Below, one piece after another: positions 63,841 to 64,000 of a stretch of 64,000 bases of DNA. The notes below the pieces were generated by a model. It was not told where the DNA came from, did no database searches, and worked only from the letters and a program-made list of their open reading frames with translations. This DNA comes from Ypsolopha sequella (taxonomy: Eukaryota > Arthropoda > Insecta > Lepidoptera > Ypsolophidae). The translations under genes and the position numbers were made by a program. The stretch's first letter is position 1. The number at the start of each line of letters is the position of its first letter. Where the stretch lies: positions 14,027,280-14,091,279 of the forward strand of contig OW203998.1 of the NCBI GenBank assembly GCA_934047225.1, read 5' to 3'.

Positions 63841-64000
63841 ATCAAAATGCTTTTCAATTTTAAATTTCTGAACAAGTAAAACAAAGTTAAGTTATGCACT
63901 TTGCGCAAAGCTACTGATGTTTAACCTTAACGTAAACAATTACAACATGATACTCAAGATAGTAGCTGGGAGAGTAGAGTGGATAACGCATGTGGTACTT
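63841..64000. other. Non-coding end of window
   Basis: Nothing was recognised. Confidence 0.4.

Overview
The window looks like a piece of an AT-rich insect genome, most likely a moth or butterfly. The evidence is the set of repeats: Helitrons with the lepidopteran 5' TCTACACTAATATTAT and 3' GCGGGCAAAAGCTAGT termini, RTE-type retrotransposon tails, mariner and hAT transposons, TTAA-flanked MITEs, tRNA-derived SINEs and many foldback elements. Nothing suggests a prokaryote, plasmid or organelle.

Only one host gene is convincingly visible, on the minus strand. A very large Lys/Ser-rich exon (8355-11114, at least 920 codons) ends in a canonical donor, and a 100-bp exon (7034-7133) joins it in matching phase. 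The encoded text resembles the insect winged eye / TNRC18-BAHCC1 family (tentative). A GC- and Pro-rich minus-strand segment at 19714-19826 is a candidate upstream exon of the same gene. If that is right, the left third of the window, and perhaps all of it, is intron of one long gene, and the repeats sit inside a transcribed unit.

The rest is transposon sequence, often nested. 1-5.5 kb: RTE and other non-LTR remnants, a Tc1/mariner-type MITE, an R1/I-like fragment inserted into a MITE, and a dead mariner. 6.5-25.4 kb: the gene exons, two TTAA MITEs, Helitron pieces, a SINE, and several foldbacks, some carrying hammerhead-ribozyme-like motifs of the Penelope type. 27-36 kb: two short hAT elements with 8-bp target duplications, a decayed non-LTR reverse transcriptase, a copia-like LTR relic and a large MITE. 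36-48 kb: more MITEs, a Helitron with a repeated 5' end, a well preserved Jockey-type reverse transcriptase (44.5-45.8 kb) and a 24-bp minisatellite. 48.27-52.65 kb: an imperfect 4.4-kb palindrome whose arms each encode decayed copies of a cysteine-cluster protein and whose centre holds another reverse transcriptase. 55-56.2 kb: a palindrome-headed element with about 135-bp tandem repeats. 60.5-63.55 kb: an apparently intact autonomous hAT transposon (603-aa transposase, terminal inverted repeats, perfect 8-bp target duplication, 5'UTR intron) inserted in a foldback MITE.

The best candidates for something under-described are the 4.4-kb palindrome with its cysteine-cluster gene and its links to a dispersed family ending in GGCCAAGTGCGAG, the set of stem-conserving hammerhead-like motifs, and the intact hAT element. 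All family names come from recognition by eye; no database search was possible.
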